Position numbers and translations under genes: made by a program
Shown: piece by piece, positions 7,658-16,323 of the stretch
Numbering within the stretch: the stretch's first letter is position 1
Layout of the letters: each line of letters starts with the position of its first letter
The notes under the pieces: generated by a model
Told to the model about the DNA's origin: nothing
The model's database searches: none
What the model saw: the letters and a program-made list of their open reading frames with translations, nothing else
Assembly: GCA_946402065.1 (NCBI GenBank)
Contig: CAMIVR010000019.1
Location: forward strand, 1 to 49,812
Length of the DNA stretch: 49,812 nucleotides
Direction: 5' to 3'
Origin: an uncultured Brevibacillus sp.
GTDB taxonomy: Bacteria > Bacillota > Bacilli > Brevibacillales > Brevibacillaceae

Positions 7658-9751
7658 ATGCGAAAGGGATTGCTGTCGATCCTGATCTGGTGTGCAATCG
7701 CTATCCTCGGTGCAGTCGGCTTCGCCGTCCTGGCCCTGGCTCGCGGGGAGTCGGTCAATTCATTCTGGATGCTGACCGCGGCGATTTGCACGTATGCGGT
7801 AGCGTACCGCTTCTACAGCCGGTTTATCTCCAGAAAGATCATGGCGCTGGACGATAACCGGGCGACGCCGGCAGAGGTGAACGATGACGGCAAAGATTTC
7901 GTACCGACGAACAAGTGGGTCGTGTTTGGCCACCACTTTGCCGCCATTGCCGGAGCGGGTCCGCTTGTCGGGCCGACACTGGCCGCGCAAATGGGCTACT
8001 TGCCCGGAACGATCTGGATCATCGTCGGTGTCGTGCTGGGCGGTGCGGTACAAGATTTTATCATCCTGTTCGGATCGATGCGCCGAAACGGGAAAAGCCT
8101 TGGGCAGATTGCCAAAGAAGAGATTGGCCCGGTCGGAGGAGCACTGGCATTATTCGGGATTTTAGCCATTATGATCATTCTCATTGCCGTGCTCGGCGTC
8201 GTTGTCGTCAACGCGCTAGCCGAGTCTCCGTGGGCGACATTTACCATTTTCATGACGCTGCCGATCGCGCTCTTGATGGGCGTGTACATGCGCTACCTTC
8301 GCCCCGGACGCGTGCTCGAGGCGTCGATCATCGGTCTCGTGCTGCTGTTCGTCTCGCTATATCTCGGTCAAGCTGTTGCGGCTTCGCCGACATGGGGGCC
8401 AGCCTTTACGTTTACCGGCCCACAGCTTGCCTGGCTGATCATCATTTACGGTTTTATCGCTTCGATTCTTCCGGTATGGCTCTTGCTCGCACCGCGTGAC
8501 TACCTCAGTTCGTTTTTAAAGATCGGCACGATCGGCGTGCTGGCGCTGGGCATCATTCTGACGCTGCCGCCGCTGCACATGCCGGCTTTGACCAGGTTTA
8601 TCGACGGAACCGGCCCGGTGTTCTCCGGCAACCTCTTCCCGTTTTTGTTTATAACCATTGCGTGCGGCTCGGTATCCGGCTTCCATGCGCTGGTCTCATC
8701 GGGAACGACGCCGAAAATGATTGCCAAGGAATCGCACGCTCCGCTCATCGGTTACGGCGGCATGCTGATGGAGTCGGGTGTAGCCATCATGGCGATGATC
8801 GCTGCCTGTGTGCTGACGCCCGGTCTGTACTTCGCGATCAACTCGCCTGCAGCCGCGATTGGCACTGACGCTGTCGCCGCCGCTGCGAAAATCACGGAGT
8901 GGGGCTTTCCGGTCACTCCTGACATGATTAGCACAATGGCTGCCGACATCAATGAAAAGACCATTCTCTCCCGCACAGGCGGCGCTCCTTCGCTGGCCAT
9001 CGGGATGGCGACGATCTTCTCCGGCATTCTCGGCGGCAAAGCGCTGATGGCGTTCTGGTACCATTTTGCGATTCTGTTTGAAGCTGTCTTCATTTTGACG
9101 ACGATTGATGCCGGGACCCGCGTCGGGCGCTTTATGGTGCAGGATCTGCTGGGCAACGTCTTCCCGAAAATGAAGCAGGTCGACTGGCTGCCCGGCAACC
9201 TGATCGGCTCGGCTGTCATTACGGCAGGCTGGGGCTACTTCCTCTATCAAGGCGTGGTCGATCCGCTGGGCGGAATCAAGACGCTCTGGCCGCTCTTCGG
9301 GATATCCAACCAGATGCTGGCGGCAATCGCCTTCGTCGTCGGGACGACAATCATTTTCAAAATGGGCAAGAAGCGCTACTCCTGGGTGACGCTCGCGCCG
9401 ATGGTCTTCCTCTCGACTGCGACACTGTACGCGGGCTGGCAGAAGCTGTTTTCTCCCGACCCGGCGATCGGCTTCCTGTCGCATGCGGCGAAATTTCAGG
9501 AAGTGCTCGCCGGCGGCGGACTGCCCGCAGGTGTGAAAACATTGGAAGCCGCACAAAAAATGATTTTCAACGATCAGGTCGACGCCGTCGTCTGCGCGAT
9601 TTTCATGGTGATTACGCTCGCGATTATCATCGACGGCATTCGCCTGTGGATCTCTATCATAAACGGCAGACAGTACCAGCTGCAGGAGTCGCCGTACGTC
9701 CAGTCCAAAGGCGACAACTACTACGACGGCAAAGGAAACCATGTGGCATGA
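7658..9751 (+). CDS. cstA: CstA-family carbon-starvation transporter
   Basis: A 697-residue integral membrane protein of the CstA/BtsT family, which imports pyruvate or small peptides as a proton-coupled carrier. Typical segments are FGHHFAAIAGAGPLVGPTLAAQ near residue 90, GAVQDF, a GFHALVSSGTTPK motif near residue 335, and TTIDAGTRVGRF with TLWPLFGISNQMLA near the C-terminus. The ATG at 7658 follows TAGGGGATG; an open frame extends to 7442 but would overlap the AraC gene. The stop overlaps the start of the YbdD-like gene. The LytS/LytTR pair and AraC gene upstream are likely regulators. Confidence 0.93.
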   Translation: MRKGLLSILIWCAIAILGAVGFAVLALARGESVNSFWMLTAAICTYAVAYRFYSRFISRKIMALDDNRATPAEVNDDGKDFVPTNKWVVFGHHFAAIAGAGPLVGPTLAAQMGYLPGTIWIIVGVVLGGAVQDFIILFGSMRRNGKSLGQIAKEEIGPVGGALALFGILAIMIILIAVLGVVVVNALAESPWATFTIFMTLPIALLMGVYMRYLRPGRVLEASIIGLVLLFVSLYLGQAVAASPTWGPAFTFTGPQLAWLIIIYGFIASILPVWLLLAPRDYLSSFLKIGTIGVLALGIILTLPPLHMPALTRFIDGTGPVFSGNLFPFLFITIACGSVSGFHALVSSGTTPKMIAKESHAPLIGYGGMLMESGVAIMAMIAACVLTPGLYFAINSPAAAIGTDAVAAAAKITEWGFPVTPDMISTMAADINEKTILSRTGGAPSLAIGMATIFSGILGGKALMAFWYHFAILFEAVFILTTIDAGTRVGRFMVQDLLGNVFPKMKQVDWLPGNLIGSAVITAGWGYFLYQGVVDPLGGIKTLWPLFGISNQMLAAIAFVVGTTIIFKMGKKRYSWVTLAPMVFLSTATLYAGWQKLFSPDPAIGFLSHAAKFQEVLAGGGLPAGVKTLEAAQKMIFNDQVDAVVCAIFMVITLAIIIDGIRLWISIINGRQYQLQESPYVQSKGDNYYDGKGNHVA

Positions 9752-9960
9752 GGGCGCATCTGCGACGCCTCCGTCGCTCCTTGCGCCAGCTGCGTTCGGC
9801 GATCAAGACGATCTTCGGCATGCCGGACTACGACCGCTACCTCAAGCATTGGTACGCCAATCACGCTGAACCGGGGAAGCACCCGATGTCAGAGCGCGAA
9901 TATTACATGTGCGCGCTGCGCGATCGATACGAAAAAGGCGGCGTGACCCGCTGCTGTTGA
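9748..9960 (+). CDS. YbdD/YjiX-family small protein (CstA partner)
   Basis: A 70-residue basic protein of the DUF466/YbdD family. It has the PDYDRYLKHW segment, a PMSEREYY motif and the Arg-Cys-Cys-type C-terminus characteristic of proteins coded directly after cstA/btsT genes. The ATG at 9748 overlaps the cstA stop (ATGA), with AAAGGA upstream, so translation is coupled. The family is thought to work with the transporter; a precise role is not established. Confidence 0.88.
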   Translation: MRAHLRRLRRSLRQLRSAIKTIFGMPDYDRYLKHWYANHAEPGKHPMSEREYYMCALRDRYEKGGVTRCC

Positions 9961-9970
9961 ATTTACTTCG

Positions 9971-10003
9971 CCTGATTCCAACTACCTGGGATCAGGCTTT
10001 TTC
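9971..10003 (+). terminator. Terminator of the cstA-ybdD unit
   Basis: CCTGAT pairs with ATCAGG around an inner CC/GG, followed by CTTTTTC. Confidence 0.8.
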
Positions 10004-10027
10004 TTGCGATCGGGCACATCGATTCGT

Positions 10028-10135
10028 AGCTGCTGTGGAGGCGAGGGGAATCGCCAAGAAGAGAACACTCCGCAAGTGACCGCGCCTGCGAAAAAAGCTG
10101 CGCTTATCTCTTCTTGGCGATTCCCTGGCTGCGGA
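10028..10135. repeat. Family A palindrome, copy 1 (complete)
   Basis: GGGAATCGCCAAGAAGAGA (10046-10064) is perfectly complementary to TCTCTTCTTGGCGATTCCC (10107-10125), with weaker pairing outside and inside. The same arms occur at 27905-27966 (one arm only) and 38492-38793 (arms pushed apart by other palindromes). Nothing here has a credible reading frame. It fills most of the gap between ybdD and the next gene. Confidence 0.75.
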
Positions 10136-10287
10136 TACTGGGTGTGGGTTGTTCAGGGAGATGAAAAAACAGGAGGTGGAAGCGACAATTGAATTAAGGA
10201 GTTACTAAGTCAGACTGGTCTTCTACAGAGGTGATCTTCCTTGATTATTCATTCCATGATGCCGATCGTTGAGCCCGAGCAGATCCG

Positions 10288-10425
10288 CGGAGAGAGAAAA
10301 GAGGAGGGGCGTAGACCTTTGCGGTGCCGGACTTCTTTAGCTTCCTGCTAGCACCGCACCAGTCGCAGCCCATCCTCTTTTCTCTCTCCCCACCACCGCT
10401 GACCGTGACAAGGTCCTTTCGTTTC
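10288..10425. repeat. Family B palindrome, copy 1
   Basis: The left arm AGAGAGAAAAGAGGAGGGGC (10291-10310) pairs, with one mismatch, with GCCCATCCTCTTTTCTCTCT (10368-10387). An inner stem joins GCGGTGC (10321) and GCACCGC (10351). Beyond the right arm is a conserved tail GTGACAAGGTCCTTTC (about 10405-10420). A second copy with the same right arm and tail is at 39033-39270. Both copies sit just upstream of a gene start on the plus strand. Confidence 0.75.
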
Positions 10426-10498
10426 GGGTTCAAAACTGTATCACTCATGAAAAGTATGGTAAACTACTTGTAAAGCGATGATGTAGGTGGCGATACTT

Positions 10499-11326
10499 TT
10501 GCAACCGTTCCAGACGGACACGATCAAGGAATTGGCGCTTCAATGCGCGACGACAGCAGGCCAATTGAGCTTAGAACGAATGAAACAGCCGTACCTCGTA
10601 GAATACAAGACCTCCGCCTCCGATCTGGTGACTGCCGTAGACAAGGAAGTCGAGCGGCAAATCGTGCAGACCATTCTCGACCGCTACCCCGATCACGGGA
10701 TTCTCGGCGAGGAAGGAACATTTGAAGGCGACTTGAGCACGTGCGATACCGTGTGGGTTATCGATCCGATTGACGGAACGACCAATTTCGTCCATCAGCA
10801 AATAAATTTCTCTGTTTCCATTGCCGTCTACCACAAGGGACAGCCGCTCATCGGGGTCGTCTACGATCCGTCGCGCGACGAGCTGTTTCACGCGGCCAAA
10901 GGGGAAGGAGCCTATTTGAACGAGCGGAGATTGCAGCTAGACCGCCAGGTAAAGCTGGAAGAGGCGCTCTTGTGCACCAGTGTGTTCTGGAATAAACGGG
11001 CGGAGCAGATGGGGATCGATCTGATCGTCAAAAAGCTGGCCGGAAAAGTCCGCGGGATGCGGCTGCTCGGAAGCGCTGCCCTCGAAATGTCCTATGTAGC
11101 AGCCGGTCGCCTCGACGGCTACGTCAGCCTGTCGCTGAACCCGTGGGACTTCGGAGCGGGCAAAATTCTCGTCGAGGAAGCGGGCGGGGTCGTGACGAAG
11201 ATGAACGGCTTGCCGCTGCCGATGGATCAGAAGAGCAGTGTGATGGCCTGCAACCCGACGTTTTACGAGGAACTGCGGAATTACCTGATGATTGAGGAAG
11301 GCTTGTCGACGGAAACCGAATCATAG
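10499..11326 (+). CDS. Inositol monophosphatase family phosphatase
   Basis: A 275-residue Mg-dependent sugar/inositol phosphatase fold. Metal-site motifs are present: LVTAVDKEVE (Asp), GEEG, WVIDPIDGTTNF (the family signature, with both Asp residues) and NPWDFGAGKILVEEAGG near the C-terminus. Family members dephosphorylate myo-inositol-1-phosphate, fructose-1,6-bisphosphate or PAP; the substrate is not decidable. A TTG at 10499 is the better start because TAGGTGG (10484-10490) is at good spacing; a GTG at 10487 overlaps that site. Family B repeat DNA lies just upstream. A strong terminator follows. Confidence 0.88.
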   Translation: MQPFQTDTIKELALQCATTAGQLSLERMKQPYLVEYKTSASDLVTAVDKEVERQIVQTILDRYPDHGILGEEGTFEGDLSTCDTVWVIDPIDGTTNFVHQQINFSVSIAVYHKGQPLIGVVYDPSRDELFHAAKGEGAYLNERRLQLDRQVKLEEALLCTSVFWNKRAEQMGIDLIVKKLAGKVRGMRLLGSAALEMSYVAAGRLDGYVSLSLNPWDFGAGKILVEEAGGVVTKMNGLPLPMDQKSSVMACNPTFYEELRNYLMIEEGLSTETES

Positions 11327-11337
11327 TGCAGAGAGAA

Positions 11338-11367
11338 GCAGGCAAAGCGATTGCCTGTTTTTTTTCC
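11338..11367 (+). terminator. Terminator after the phosphatase gene
   Basis: CAGGCAA pairs with TTGCCTG across a short loop, then eight T. Confidence 0.9.
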
Positions 11368-11503
11368 ATGGGAAGCCGGACGTGCTTTCAGGCTGTAGCC
11401 GCAGGCATATGTGTACTCTCCTTTTGATGGGATGATAACCAAAGATAGTCCGTGTAGTATTAAGACAGAGGTACTGGATAAAAGGAAAATGAAAGCGCTC
11501 TTT

Positions 11504-11519
11504 ATTGAAACGATTCAAT
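11504..11519. promoter_or_regulatory. LacI-type operator-like palindrome O1
   Basis: TTGAAACGATTCAA (11505-11518) is a near-perfect palindrome with a central CG, the shape bound by LacI/GalR proteins, about 180 bp upstream of a LacI-family gene. A neighbouring GAAAGCGCTC stretch (11491-11500) is also cre/LacI-like but imperfect. The DNA here is notably AT-rich. Confidence 0.5.
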
Positions 11520-11640
11520 TTATTCCACGTGTAAACCCCATTATAATTACGGTTTATGGCGAAAGAACAGCTAAAAAACTGTTTCATAACAAAAATACAC
11601 TATTGACCAACGCTTTTTTCAGTAGTAATATCAAATCAAC

Positions 11641-11654
11641 TGAAAACGTTTTAA
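11641..11654. promoter_or_regulatory. LacI-type operator-like palindrome O2
   Basis: TGAAAACGTTTTAA carries the perfect palindrome AAAACGTTTT (11643-11652) with central CG. It lies 20 bp upstream of O3, in the probable promoter region of the sugar operon. It also matches most positions of a CcpA cre box. Confidence 0.45.
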
Positions 11655-11673
11655 TTATTTTTAAACAAAAAAA

Positions 11674-11685
11674 TGAAACGTTTCA
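11674..11685. promoter_or_regulatory. LacI-type operator O3
   Basis: TGAAACGTTTCA is a perfect 12-bp palindrome with central CG, immediately before the ribosome site of the LacI-family gene. It shares the GAAACG half-site with O1. It is most easily read as an autoregulatory operator of the sugar operon. Confidence 0.6.
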
Positions 11686-11701
11686 ATTTTAGAGGTGAAT
11701 G

Positions 11702-12703
11702 ATGAAGACGATCAAGGATGTGGCGAAGCTCGCCGATGTGTCCGTCGGGACGGTCTCGCGCTATCTCAACGGCTACAAGATCAAGGAAGCGAATCGCAAA
11801 AAAATTGAAGCAGCGATTGAACGTCTGCAATTTACCTCCAATCCGATGGCCAGAGGGCTGCGTACCAATAAAACCTTTACGGTCGGCGTTCTGATTCCGC
11901 GCATTACTGACATTTTCTGTACGCAAGTAATTGAAGGGATTGAAGAAATTCTCAACCCGCTCAACTACGGAATCGTCATTTGCAGTGCCAATGACAGCCT
12001 GACACAGCAGGCGGAAAAGCTCACGTATCTGAAAAACAAGTGCGTCGACGGCATCATCATGATGCCGGTCACATCGGCAACGCTGGAAGACGAGGGAGTT
12101 GTAGCAAGCGGCATACCCGTCGTGTTGATCGATCGTCTGGTAAAGGATTGCGAATTGGATGCGGTCGTTTGCGACAACGTAAACGGAGCGTACTCTGCAG
12201 TCGAGATGATCATCAACAAAGGCCACCAAAAGATTGGCATCATCTCCGGGCCGCAGGAGATTTACACGGCACAGGAGCGACTCACCGGCTACATGCGGGC
12301 GCTGAACGATTACAACATCGAGATCAACGAGGAGTACATCGTCTACGCACCGTACAATCAGACCGGGGGCATCGATGCCTTTCGTCAGCTGATGAGCCTG
12401 GAAGATCCGCCCACCGCGATCTTTTCCACCAACTACCCGACCACGGTAAATGCCATGAAGGTCATGTTGGAGCAGGGATTGCAGATCGGGAAAGACATTT
12501 CCCTCTGCGGGTACGATCAGACAGAGCTGTTTCAAATGTTCAATCCGCCCCTTTCCGTCGTCGTGCAGCCCTCCCGGGAAATCGGGATCAATGCTGCCGA
12601 GATTTTGTTAAAGCGCATGGAGGGCGATCACAGCCGATTCCCGCAAATCCAGCGCCTGAAAACCCAGCTGATTGCGACTGAATCGGTAAAAACGATGGAT
12701 TAG
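11702..12703 (+). CDS. LacI-family sugar operon regulator
   Basis: A 333-residue repressor: N-terminal helix-turn-helix TIKDVAKLADVSVGTVSRYL followed by the hinge (PMARGLRTNKT), then a periplasmic-binding-protein-like effector domain (about 60-330), with a VLIDR segment and a GYDQTELFQ segment in the second lobe. It heads the ABC-sugar operon and likely binds the palindromes at 11504-11685, released by a sugar or sugar phosphate. Two adjacent ATGs (11699, 11702) follow AGAGGTGA; the second has the more usual spacing. A 97-bp gap without a terminator separates it from the binding-protein gene. Confidence 0.9.
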   Translation: MKTIKDVAKLADVSVGTVSRYLNGYKIKEANRKKIEAAIERLQFTSNPMARGLRTNKTFTVGVLIPRITDIFCTQVIEGIEEILNPLNYGIVICSANDSLTQQAEKLTYLKNKCVDGIIMMPVTSATLEDEGVVASGIPVVLIDRLVKDCELDAVVCDNVNGAYSAVEMIINKGHQKIGIISGPQEIYTAQERLTGYMRALNDYNIEINEEYIVYAPYNQTGGIDAFRQLMSLEDPPTAIFSTNYPTTVNAMKVMLEQGLQIGKDISLCGYDQTELFQMFNPPLSVVVQPSREIGINAAEILLKRMEGDHSRFPQIQRLKTQLIATESVKTMD

Positions 12704-12800
12704 GTGGATAAAAAAAGCAACATGCTGGCGCGCTTCTTCGGCAATCGGGAAGCACGCGCAATCATCACCAACGCGAGAACAAGAACAGGGGGAGTTTAGA

Positions 12801-13769
12801 GTGAAGAAATTCAGCAAAGCAGCAGTGACGACATTATTGGTTTCCAGTCTGGTCTTTCTTGGCGCGTGCAGCAGCCAAGGCGGCAGTCAGGGGGCGCCGG
12901 CTGACAACGGCGGCGGCGCAGCGCCGGACAGCGCGAAAAAAGAAATTACGATTGGCGCTTCCTTGCTGACACAGCAGCATCCGTTCTACGTCTCGCTGAA
13001 AAATGCGATGGAAGAGGAAGCGAAAGCAGAAGGCGTCAACCTGCAGGTGTCGGTAGCCAACCAGGATTTGAACAAGCAGCTGTCTGACATCGAAGATTTT
13101 ATTACCAAAGGCGTAGACGCGATCGTGCTCAGTCCTGTCGACTCCAAAGGTGTGGCAGGAGCACTGAGCAAAGCCAAAGCAGCGAACATCCCGGTCATTA
13201 CCGTCGATATTTCCGCTGAAGGCGTCGAACCGGATGCCCACGTCGCTACAGACAACCTGGCCGGCGGCAAGCTCGCGGGTGAAGAAATGGCAAAAGCGAT
13301 TGGCGAGAAAGGCAAAGTAGCGATCATTGATTACCCGACCGTGCAATCCGTTGTCGATCGTGTAACCGGTTTCAAGGAAGCCATCGCCAAGTATCCAAAT
13401 ATCGAAATCGTCGCTGTACAGCCGGGGATTACCCGTCCGGAAGCATTGACGACTGCGCAAAACATGATCCAAGCCAATGGCGATTTGGCCGGTATTTTCG
13501 GCTTCGGTGACGATGCTGCCCTGGCGGCGGTAGCAGCGATCAAGTCGGCTGGCAAAGAGAATCAGATCAAAGTCATCGGCTTCGACGGCATGGAAGAAGC
13601 GCGCAACGCAGTAAAAAGTGAAAAATCGTTCTACTCCGTCATCACACAGCACCCGGATGAAATCGGCAAGCAAGGACTGCAAGCCGCTGTGAAAGTGGTC
13701 AAAAAAGAAGCAGTTGAAAAGCTGATTCCGATCACACCAGGCGTCTTCGGAAAAGACGGGGAGAAGTAA
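12801..13769 (+). CDS. Sugar ABC transporter lipoprotein (RbsB-like)
   Basis: A 322-residue substrate-binding protein. A signal peptide with lipobox LGAC (Cys23) anchors it outside the membrane, then a Gly/Ala-rich linker leads to a type-1 periplasmic-binding-protein fold (ribose/galactose/fructose class), with SPVDSKGVAGAL and GFDGMEEAR segments. It delivers sugar to the RbsA/RbsC-like pair encoded next. The GTG start at 12801 has GGGGGAG upstream. A long hairpin separates it from the ATPase gene, an arrangement that often keeps the binding protein mRNA in excess. Confidence 0.92.
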   Translation: MKKFSKAAVTTLLVSSLVFLGACSSQGGSQGAPADNGGGAAPDSAKKEITIGASLLTQQHPFYVSLKNAMEEEAKAEGVNLQVSVANQDLNKQLSDIEDFITKGVDAIVLSPVDSKGVAGALSKAKAANIPVITVDISAEGVEPDAHVATDNLAGGKLAGEEMAKAIGEKGKVAIIDYPTVQSVVDRVTGFKEAIAKYPNIEIVAVQPGITRPEALTTAQNMIQANGDLAGIFGFGDDAALAAVAAIKSAGKENQIKVIGFDGMEEARNAVKSEKSFYSVITQHPDEIGKQGLQAAVKVVKKEAVEKLIPITPGVFGKDGEK

Positions 13770-13782
13770 GCACCTTACACTT

Positions 13783-13818
13783 ATATGCCTTCCCGGCCTG
13801 AATAGCGGGAAGGCATAT
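13783..13818 (+). other. Intercistronic mRNA hairpin
   Basis: ATATGCCTTCCCG (13783-13795) is perfectly complementary to CGGGAAGGCATAT (13806-13818), a 13-bp stem with a 10-nt loop and no T-run. It lies between binding-protein stop and ATPase ribosome site, where such hairpins act as RNA stabilisers or partial attenuators. Confidence 0.7.
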
Positions 13819-13835
13819 GACTTGGAGGAATCGTT

Positions 13836-15332
13836 ATGGCGGAAGAAATGATTCTGGAGTTAAAAAATATCAAAAAAGTCTTCGGCAGCGTCACCGCTCT
13901 CTCCGGAGTCAATTTGCAGGTGAAAAAAGGCCAGGTCCACACACTGCTGGGCGAAAATGGCGCCGGTAAGTCGACGCTGATGAAAATCATCTCCGGTGTC
14001 CATCAGCCTGACGAGGGAGAGATTGTATTCAAAGGAGAGCGCATCAAGCTGGTCAATCCCAAGGATGCGCAACAGCGCGGAATCAGCATCATTTATCAGG
14101 AGCTGAGCCTGTGCGCCAATCTGAGCATCGCGGAAAACATCTTTGCCAATCGCGAGCCGATGAAAGGTCTGTTTATCGACGACCGCGAGTTGAACAAAGC
14201 GGCGCAGGATTTGCTTGAGCAAATCGAGCTCGATCTGCCGCCGTCAACGCTGGTCAAGGATTTAAGCATATCGCAAAAGCAAATGGTGGAAATCGCCAAA
14301 GCGCTGTCGTTTCGTTCGGAAGTCATCATCATGGATGAGCCGACGTCTGCCCTGAGCAGCAGGGAGACAGAGGTGTTGTTTGGCATCATTGAAAAATTGA
14401 AAGCAAATGGCGTGGCCATTATTTATATTTCGCACCGCATGGACGAATTGCTGCGGATTTCCGACGAGATTACGGTCATGCGCGACGGCAGCTACATCGG
14501 TACGGTGAAAAAAGGCGAGACCGACATCAACGGCTTGATCCGCATGATGGTCGGCCGCGAGCTGAAAGACATTTACCCGAAACGCGATTACGCAATCAGT
14601 TCCGAAGTGCTGCTGGAGGTCTCCGGCTATACGAAGCCGGGGCTGTTTGAAGACATCGATCTGCACGTGAAAAAAGGGGAGATCGTCGGGATGTTCGGGC
14701 TGATGGGGGCAGGACGCTCAGACGTGGCCAAAGCGATCTTTGGCATCACGCCTCCCGATTCCGGCACGATGGCGATCAAGGGGGAGACGGTGAGCATCCG
14801 CCGCCCGCAGGATGCGATCGCGCGAAAAATCGCCTTTATTACCGAGAGCCGGCGCGAGCAAGGGCTGGTCATCTCTGACACCGTTAAGCGAAACATCACG
14901 ATGATCAGCATCGACAAGCTGTTGTCCAGGCTGGGACTGATCAATGACAAAAAGGAAACCGCGATTGCCGAGGAGGCAGTAGTCGCCTTGAATGTCAAAA
15001 CGTCCAGCATCGATACGACGATCAACCATTTAAGCGGCGGCAACCAGCAGAAGGTTGTCCTGGCCAAATGGCTGGAGACGCAGCCGGAAATCCTCATCCT
15101 TGATGAACCGACACGGGGGATCGACATCGGCTCCAAAAACGAAATCTATCGGTTGATGCGAAAGCTGGCCAGCGAAGGTGTCGGCATCATCATGATTTCA
15201 TCCGAGCTGTCCGAGGTGTTGTTCATGAGCGACCGCATGCTGATCATGCGGGACAAGCGGATCGTCACGGAGCTTGACCCGACGGCTACGACGCAGGATG
15301 AAGTAATGCTTTACGCGACTGGAGGGAAATAA
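13836..15332 (+). CDS. Sugar ABC transporter ATPase (RbsA/MglA-like)
   Basis: A 498-residue protein with two fused ATPase domains (about 1-240 and 255-495), the form used by ribose-class importers. Domain 1 has Walker A GENGAGKST, signature LSISQKQ and Walker B IIMDEPTSA. Domain 2 has a degenerate Walker A (GLMGAGRSD), as is usual in this family, with signature LSGGNQQKV and Walker B LILDEPTRG. ATG at 13836 follows TTGGAGGAA. The next gene starts 3 bp after its stop. Confidence 0.94.
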   Translation: MAEEMILELKNIKKVFGSVTALSGVNLQVKKGQVHTLLGENGAGKSTLMKIISGVHQPDEGEIVFKGERIKLVNPKDAQQRGISIIYQELSLCANLSIAENIFANREPMKGLFIDDRELNKAAQDLLEQIELDLPPSTLVKDLSISQKQMVEIAKALSFRSEVIIMDEPTSALSSRETEVLFGIIEKLKANGVAIIYISHRMDELLRISDEITVMRDGSYIGTVKKGETDINGLIRMMVGRELKDIYPKRDYAISSEVLLEVSGYTKPGLFEDIDLHVKKGEIVGMFGLMGAGRSDVAKAIFGITPPDSGTMAIKGETVSIRRPQDAIARKIAFITESRREQGLVISDTVKRNITMISIDKLLSRLGLINDKKETAIAEEAVVALNVKTSSIDTTINHLSGGNQQKVVLAKWLETQPEILILDEPTRGIDIGSKNEIYRLMRKLASEGVGIIMISSELSEVLFMSDRMLIMRDKRIVTELDPTATTQDEVMLYATGGK

Positions 15333-15335
15333 CCA

Positions 15336-16307
15336 ATGGCAAACACTGCACCAAAGAATCTGTCCGCGAAACCGGGCCTCACCTTTTTAAAAACGTACGG
15401 GGGGATTTTGGCCGGCCTCATCGTCTTATTGCTCATCTTCTCGTTTGCTTCGCCGCACTTTTTAAAAGTAAACAACCTGCTAAACATCGTCCTGCAGGTC
15501 TCCATCATCGCGATCAGCGCATTCGGGATGACCTTTGCCTTGATCATCGGCGGAATCGACTTGTCGATCGGTTCAACCATTGCCCTGTCGGGGACGATGG
15601 CTGCACTGCTGTTGCAGCACAACATCCCGTTCATCCCGATGATTATCATCGTGCTCTTGATCGGCGTCGTGCTCGGTGCATTCAACGGCGTGCTGATTTC
15701 CAAACTGCACATTCCTGCGTTTATCGTGACGGTTGCGACGATGGGGATTTTTCGCGGGATCGCCTACATTACGACGGATGGCGTGCCGATTGCGATTTCC
15801 AATCAATCGTTTCTCGGACTGGGGAACGGCTTCTTTCTCGGGATTCAAATCCCGATTCTGATCTTGCTCGTTCTGTTCGTCGTCAACCACATCATCCTGT
15901 CCAAGACGAAGTTCGGTCGGCGCGCCTACATCAGCGGCGGCAACGAGGAAGCGGCTGTGTATGCCGGGATTAACGTCTCCCGATTGAAAATCTGGGTCTA
16001 CGTAATCACCAGCGTGATGGCGGCGATCTCCGGATTGATCCTCGCATCCCGGCTCTATTCCGCCCAGCCGAACGCAGCCTCGGGCTACGAGCTGGACGCG
16101 ATTGCGGCAGCCGTACTCGGCGGAACCAGCCTGAGCGGCGGCAGCGGGAAAATTCTCGGCACGCTGATTGGGGCAATCATCATCGGCGTGATCAACAACG
16201 GGATGAATCTGATGAACGTTTCGTATTTTTATCAGTTGATCGTCAAAGGCTTGGTCATCCTGATCGCGGTCTACGTAGACGTAAAAAACAAAAAACGATT
16301 GGCATAA
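15336..16307 (+). CDS. Sugar ABC transporter permease (RbsC-like)
   Basis: A 323-residue membrane subunit with eight to ten helices and the BPD_transp_2 signature region: GGIDLSIGS near residue 72, a TVATMGIFRG segment, and the cytoplasmic loop around EAAVYAGINV that contacts the ATPase. It forms the translocation pore with the preceding ATPase. TGGAGGGAAATAA at the end of the ATPase gene provides the ribosome site. Confidence 0.93.
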   Translation: MANTAPKNLSAKPGLTFLKTYGGILAGLIVLLLIFSFASPHFLKVNNLLNIVLQVSIIAISAFGMTFALIIGGIDLSIGSTIALSGTMAALLLQHNIPFIPMIIIVLLIGVVLGAFNGVLISKLHIPAFIVTVATMGIFRGIAYITTDGVPIAISNQSFLGLGNGFFLGIQIPILILLVLFVVNHIILSKTKFGRRAYISGGNEEAAVYAGINVSRLKIWVYVITSVMAAISGLILASRLYSAQPNAASGYELDAIAAAVLGGTSLSGGSGKILGTLIGAIIIGVINNGMNLMNVSYFYQLIVKGLVILIAVYVDVKNKKRLA

Positions 16308-16323
16308 GGGCAGGAGAACGCAA

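Noticed and set aside
10004..10192. Frames inside the palindromic repeats (also at 10245-10448, 38480-38904, 39070-39295)
   Set aside because: They recur only because the repeat DNA recurs; they lack ribosome sites, and the shared peptide strings come from the repeat arms.
11411..11692. A 93-codon plus-strand frame upstream of the LacI gene
   Set aside because: It has no ribosome site, runs through the operator palindromes and AT-rich leader, and its translation looks random.
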